Shown here: piece after piece, positions 6,915 through 9,695 of the stretch | Position numbering within the stretch: the first letter of the stretch is position 1 | Layout of the letters: every line of letters starts with the position of its first letter | Origin: Rhodospirillaceae bacterium | Lineage (GTDB): Bacteria; Pseudomonadota; Alphaproteobacteria; UBA828 | DNA: 9,695 nt | Assembly (NCBI GenBank): GCA_028819955.1 | Contig: JAPPKP010000015.1 | Coordinates: forward strand, 1-9,695 | Reading direction: 5' to 3' | Made by a program: the position numbers and the translations under genes | The notes under the pieces: generated by a model | Databases searched by the model: none | Told to the model about the DNA's origin: nothing | Seen by the model: only the letters and a program-made list of their open reading frames with translations

Positions 6915-7855
6915 GGCGCGCGCTCCCCCTCGCTGGCGCTGGTTCCACTGCCGCCGCCGAAGCGGGCATAGACCGCATCGAGGCCGGGCGGGACGATCTC
7001 GATATCCTCAACCTCGTCACCCAGGCCCAGAATCCGCTCGATCAGGGCACGCTTCTCGCCTGCGGCGCAGCGGAGCTCCACCGCGTGATCGTTAATCCGC
7101 TCCGACGACCGCCCGCCCAATGCCTGCGCAAGGCGCGCTCCGCCGCCCGGCCGTACGGCCACGCGGATCGTGACCGCGAGCCCGGCCCGGCGCTTGAGCT
7201 CTTCCGCCGTACCGCAGGCGGCAAGCCGGCCTTCCCGCATGATCGCGATGCGGTCGGTCCCGGCCTCGACCTCGGTCAGCACGTGGGAGGAGAGGATGAT
7301 TGCGGTACCTCGGCCGGCGAGCTCGTGCAGGGTCTCGTGGAAGGCCTGGCGCGACTCCGGGTCGAGCCCACCGGTGGGCTCGTCCAGGATCAGGAGCCGG
7401 GGCGCGCCCAGGATCGCCTGCGCGAAGCCCAGGCGCTGGCGCATACCCTTGGAGTAGGTCTTGACCCGCTTGCCCGCCGCCCCGGCGAGACCCACGTGAG
7501 CCAGAGCGTCCTCACAGGCGGCTTGCCCCACCCCCTTGAGCCGGCCGTAGAAGCGGATGGTCTCTCGCCCGGTCATGAAACCAAGGAAAGCCACGCTTTC
7601 CGGCAGGAAGCCGATCGAGCGCTTCGCCTCGGTCCAGGCCGGGCTTCCGGGGGCACAGCCCAGCGTCGTCACCGCGCCGCCGTCGGCCCGCGTGAGGCCC
7701 AGCGCCAGCTTGAGCAGCGTGGTTTTGCCGGCGCCGTTGTGGCCGAGCAGCGCGAGCCGCTCCCCGGGCGCGAGGCTGAGCGTCACCCCATCGACCGCCG
7801 GCTGCCGGCCGTAGGCCTTGGTCGCTGCCTCCAGCGCGAGCGCAGGCGCGGCCAT
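6911..7855 (-). CDS. nosF: NosF, ABC-transporter ATPase of the NosDFY complex
   Basis: A 314-residue cytoplasmic ATPase that powers NosY and NosD. Motifs in order: Walker A GHNGAGKT (38-45), the position normally holding the Q-loop glutamine reading GFLPES (82-87), ABC signature YSKGMRQRLG (134-143), Walker B plus catalytic glutamate LLILDEP (154-160), D-loop GGLD (162-165) and switch histidine His191 (SSHV). The Q-loop has Pro-Glu in place of Gln, as I recall also for relatives of this NatA/NosF branch. Residues from about 225 form a C-terminal extension common in NosF. The ATG at 7855 shares one base with the nosD stop (TGATG), so initiation probably depends on coupled translation; no good ribosome site precedes it. 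The 3' end overlaps nosY. Confidence 0.95.
   Translation of the reverse strand: MAAPALALEAATKAYGRQPAVDGVTLSLAPGERLALLGHNGAGKTTLLKLALGLTRADGGAVTTLGCAPGSPAWTEAKRSIGFLPESVAFLGFMTGRETIRFYGRLKGVGQAACEDALAHVGLAGAAGKRVKTYSKGMRQRLGFAQAILGAPRLLILDEPTGGLDPESRQAFHETLHELAGRGTAIILSSHVLTEVEAGTDRIAIMREGRLAACGTAEELKRRAGLAVTIRVAVRPGGGARLAQALGGRSSERINDHAVELRCAAGEKRALIERILGLGDEVEDIEIVPPGLDAVYARFGGGSGTSASEGERAP
6923..6928 (-). promoter_or_regulatory. Ribosome binding site of nosY inside the end of nosF
   Basis: The minus strand reads GGGGAG, 8 bases before the GTG at 6914. This supports the GTG start and independent ribosome loading in addition to coupling with nosF. Confidence 0.5.
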
Positions 7856-9126
7856 CAGCCGGCACCAAGCTCGGGCGGGCGCATGAGCGGGGCGGAATCG
7901 GTCACACCGCCGGGATAGATGGAGGGAAAGCGGTCATGAGCCCAGCGCAGGATGCGCACCGACGGGCTGGTGAGCAGCAGCTTGGCCAGCGGATGACGCC
8001 AGACCACTTGATCGACGAGATCGTTGGGCCTGTAGGGCACGTCGCCGATGCCGTCGCCGTCTAGATCGAGGGCGGGATTGTCGCTCCAGTAGTTGCCGAC
8101 GCCGTCGGCGGACCACTCGACATGGCGCGTGCCGACGTACTTCACCTGGGTCGCGTTGCGGACGAAGCCGTTGCCCGCGATCAGATTGCCCTCGGAGCCT
8201 GCGGTGAAGTGGATGCCGATGGCGCAGCCCTCAAAGAGGTTTTCGCTGAGCACGTTGCGGTTCGCATTGTAGAGAAAGACGCACTTGGTGCGGCCCGCGC
8301 GCACCAGATTGCGCTCGATGCGCGACTTGTTGGTGAAGTTGAAGAGGAAGCCGTGGTCGCGGTCGCCCGTGGAGCGGTTGTCGAACACGCGCAAGCGATC
8401 CGAATACATCAGCGCGTAGCCCACGTGGTTGTCGTGGGAGACGTTGCCGCTCACCTCGCTGTCGTGGGTGTACATGTAGTGAATGGCGAAGCGCAGGTCG
8501 TGGAAGCGGTTGTTGCGGAAGGCGTTCTTGCGGCTGGTGGTGACGAAGATGCCGTCGCGGCCGTAGCGTACGTCGTTGTCCTCCACCACCGAGCCCTTGG
8601 CTGCCCACAGATGGATGCCGTTGCCGCGCTCGCTCATGCGCAAGTCGCGGTTGCCGATCACCTCGTTGCCTCGCACCAGCGCGTTCCTGGCGCCGTGCAG
8701 GTAGATGCCGAAGAGGTTGTTCTCCAGCCGATTGCCTTCGATCAGCGCGCCCTTGGCCGGCTTGTCGAGGAAGATGCCGGCGTCGGTCTCGGCAAGGCTC
8801 GTGCCGGAGTTTCGGACTATGAGCCCGCGTAACGTCACATCCGGCGCGGCGACGCTGAGGACGCGGCCCTTGCCGCCGCCGTCGAGGATGGCGCCGGGCG
8901 CCCCTTCCAGCGTCAGCGTCCGGTCGATAACGATCGGCCCTCGATAGAGGCCCGGCGCCAGCCGCAGCATCGCGCCGGACGGGGCTGCATCCAGCGCGGC
9001 CTGCAGCGTCCGTTCGCCGGGCGAGACTTCGATGGCGGCGGCGGGCGCAGCGCGCACCTCCCCCGCGGCGGTAGCAAGCAACGCCACCGCCGCGACGAAG
9101 GGGAGCGCCGCGCGCCGCAGTCGCAT
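7855..9126 (-). CDS. nosD: NosD, periplasmic beta-helix maturation protein for N2O reductase
   Basis: A 423-residue exported protein with a Sec-type signal peptide: RLRR, a hydrophobic run, and a likely cut after VRA near residue 27. The body is a right-handed parallel beta-helix made of CASH/PbH1-type repeats, seen as recurring coils with Asn-rich turns (EGNRLENNLFGIYLHG 130-145; EDNDVRYGRDGIFV 182-195; SENLFEGCAIGIHF 294-307). The stretch DLDGDGIGDVPYRPND (354-369) resembles a calcium-binding loop and is characteristic of NosD. NosD sits on the NosY dimer and mediates NosL and NosZ interaction during CuZ assembly. The ATG at 9126 is chosen because it starts the signal peptide and shares one base with the nosZ stop (TGATG). 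The same frame stays open to about 9642, but that part lies out of frame inside nosZ and is not NosD. Confidence 0.95.
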   Translation of the reverse strand: MRLRRAALPFVAAVALLATAAGEVRAAPAAAIEVSPGERTLQAALDAAPSGAMLRLAPGLYRGPIVIDRTLTLEGAPGAILDGGGKGRVLSVAAPDVTLRGLIVRNSGTSLAETDAGIFLDKPAKGALIEGNRLENNLFGIYLHGARNALVRGNEVIGNRDLRMSERGNGIHLWAAKGSVVEDNDVRYGRDGIFVTTSRKNAFRNNRFHDLRFAIHYMYTHDSEVSGNVSHDNHVGYALMYSDRLRVFDNRSTGDRDHGFLFNFTNKSRIERNLVRAGRTKCVFLYNANRNVLSENLFEGCAIGIHFTAGSEGNLIAGNGFVRNATQVKYVGTRHVEWSADGVGNYWSDNPALDLDGDGIGDVPYRPNDLVDQVVWRHPLAKLLLTSPSVRILRWAHDRFPSIYPGGVTDSAPLMRPPELGAG

Positions 9127-9695
9127 CAGGCAGACTTCGGCTTCACGAACATGCGCCCACGCATCTCCATGTGCAGCGCATGGCAGAACCACTGGCAATA
9201 GAACCAGTGGACGCCGGGCCGGTCGGCGGTGAAGGTCACCGACGCAGTTGCCTGAGGCGCCACCTCCATGGCCACCCCGTAGTTGGACAGGCTCCAGCCA
9301 TGGCTGAGGTCGTCCACATCGTCCTGGTTGGTGATGTAGACGGTGACCTCGTCGCCCTCGTTCACCTCGAAGGTCTCGAGGCTGAAGGCGGGCGCGATCG
9401 AGTACATGTAGACCCGCACCTTGTTGCCGTCGCGGATCACGTCCTCGCCCCAGTCGAGATCGACACCGTCCTTCGCCGCCTGCTGGCGCGCCTCCTCCCA
9501 AGTGGGGTCCTCGCGATCCCAGATCTGCTTTGGGTTCATCTTGCTGCGATGAACGATGATGCAGTCGTGGGGCTCGGAGAAGGTGGGGCCGTCGTGGACC
9601 AGCTCCATCTTGTCGCCCGAGATATCGATGAGCTGCTCGCATTCGGGCTTGAGCGGGCCCACGTTGATGAACCGGTCCTTCGAGAACTTGTTGAG
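9126..9695 (-). CDS. nosZ: NosZ, nitrous oxide reductase, C-terminal part (5' end outside window)
   Basis: The last 189 codons of nitrous oxide reductase, the periplasmic copper enzyme that reduces N2O to N2. The fragment covers the end of the seven-bladed propeller and the entire CuA cupredoxin domain. Using fragment numbering, CuA ligands are His132, Cys167, Trp169 (backbone), Cys171, His175 and Met178. Their spacing equals that of His583, Cys618, Trp620, Cys622, His626 and Met629 in the Pseudomonas stutzeri enzyme. His43 (EPHDC) falls exactly where the last CuZ ligand, His494, belongs. NVGPLKPE and LIDISGDKM (22-30), with nosX downstream, fit clade I. It begins the coupled nosZDFYLX run; its promoter, Tat signal and nosR would lie to the right of the window. 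The first base read is not a start codon. Confidence 0.97.
   Translation of the reverse strand, partial: LNKFSKDRFINVGPLKPECEQLIDISGDKMELVHDGPTFSEPHDCIIVHRSKMNPKQIWDREDPTWEEARQQAAKDGVDLDWGEDVIRDGNKVRVYMYSIAPAFSLETFEVNEGDEVTVYITNQDDVDDLSHGWSLSNYGVAMEVAPQATASVTFTADRPGVHWFYCQWFCHALHMEMRGRMFVKPKSA

Noticed and set aside
5542..7020. A 492-codon minus-strand frame that could be read as a NosY-NosL fusion or long NosL
   Set aside because: Only the last 182 codons (from GTG 6090) encode NosL, starting with its own signal peptide and lipobox. The upstream part lies out of frame within nosY and nosF.
8039..8081. Acidic DLDGDGIGD loop in NosD as a possible fused calcium-binding domain
   Set aside because: This loop is a regular part of NosD proteins near the C-terminus, not a fusion or novelty.
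8122..8832. A 236-codon plus-strand frame rich in Val, Ala and His
   Set aside because: It is antisense to the beta-helix repeats of nosD; the periodic composition mirrors those repeats rather than a real protein.
9127..9642. Upstream extension of the nosD frame to 595 codons
   Set aside because: The extension lies out of frame inside the CuA domain of nosZ. The signal peptide and family N-terminus place the start at 9126.

Overview
The window is dense, GC-rich bacterial DNA with ten protein-coding genes, almost no intergenic space and no RNA genes, mobile elements or CRISPR that I can see. The best-supported content is most of a clade I (Tat-type) nitrous oxide reductase cluster in the order nosZ-nosD-nosF-nosY-nosL-nosX. 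That order, with nosX last, is typical of alphaproteobacterial denitrifiers, so I infer an alphaproteobacterium. I cannot place it further from sequence alone.

Layout. Positions 1-1858 (minus strand) hold the N-terminal 619 codons of a dimethylglycine/sarcosine dehydrogenase-like flavoprotein whose 3' end lies outside the window. A 160-base divergent gap (1859-2018) separates it from a plus-strand run: a PfkB-family sugar or sugar-acid kinase (2019-2969), an SDR-family dehydrogenase (2996-3796) and a DUF2182 integral membrane protein rich in Met, Cys and His (3816-4580). From the right edge, the minus strand carries the C-terminal 189 codons of nosZ (9126-9695), then nosD (7855-9126), nosF (6911-7855), nosY (6087-6914), nosL (5542-6090) and nosX (4559-5545). 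The last codons of nosX overlap the 3' end of the DUF2182 gene tail to tail by 22 bases.

How the genes work together. NosZ reduces N2O to N2 in the periplasm using the CuA and CuZ copper centres. NosD, NosF and NosY form the ABC-type maturation complex that builds CuZ, and the lipoprotein NosL delivers Cu(I) to it. NosX is a periplasmic FMN transferase thought to flavinylate the electron-donating membrane protein NosR. NosR is not in the window and would be expected upstream of nosZ, beyond the right edge. All five junctions in the nos run overlap by 1 or 4 bases, which points to one translationally coupled operon. The left half looks like a small catabolic locus (amine oxidation; sugar-acid phosphorylation; NAD-dependent dehydrogenation), but its substrate cannot be read from sequence.

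I do not see a new multi-gene system here. The observation most worth following is the uncharacterised, possibly metal-binding DUF2182 membrane protein lying convergent to, and overlapping, a copper-enzyme maturation operon.
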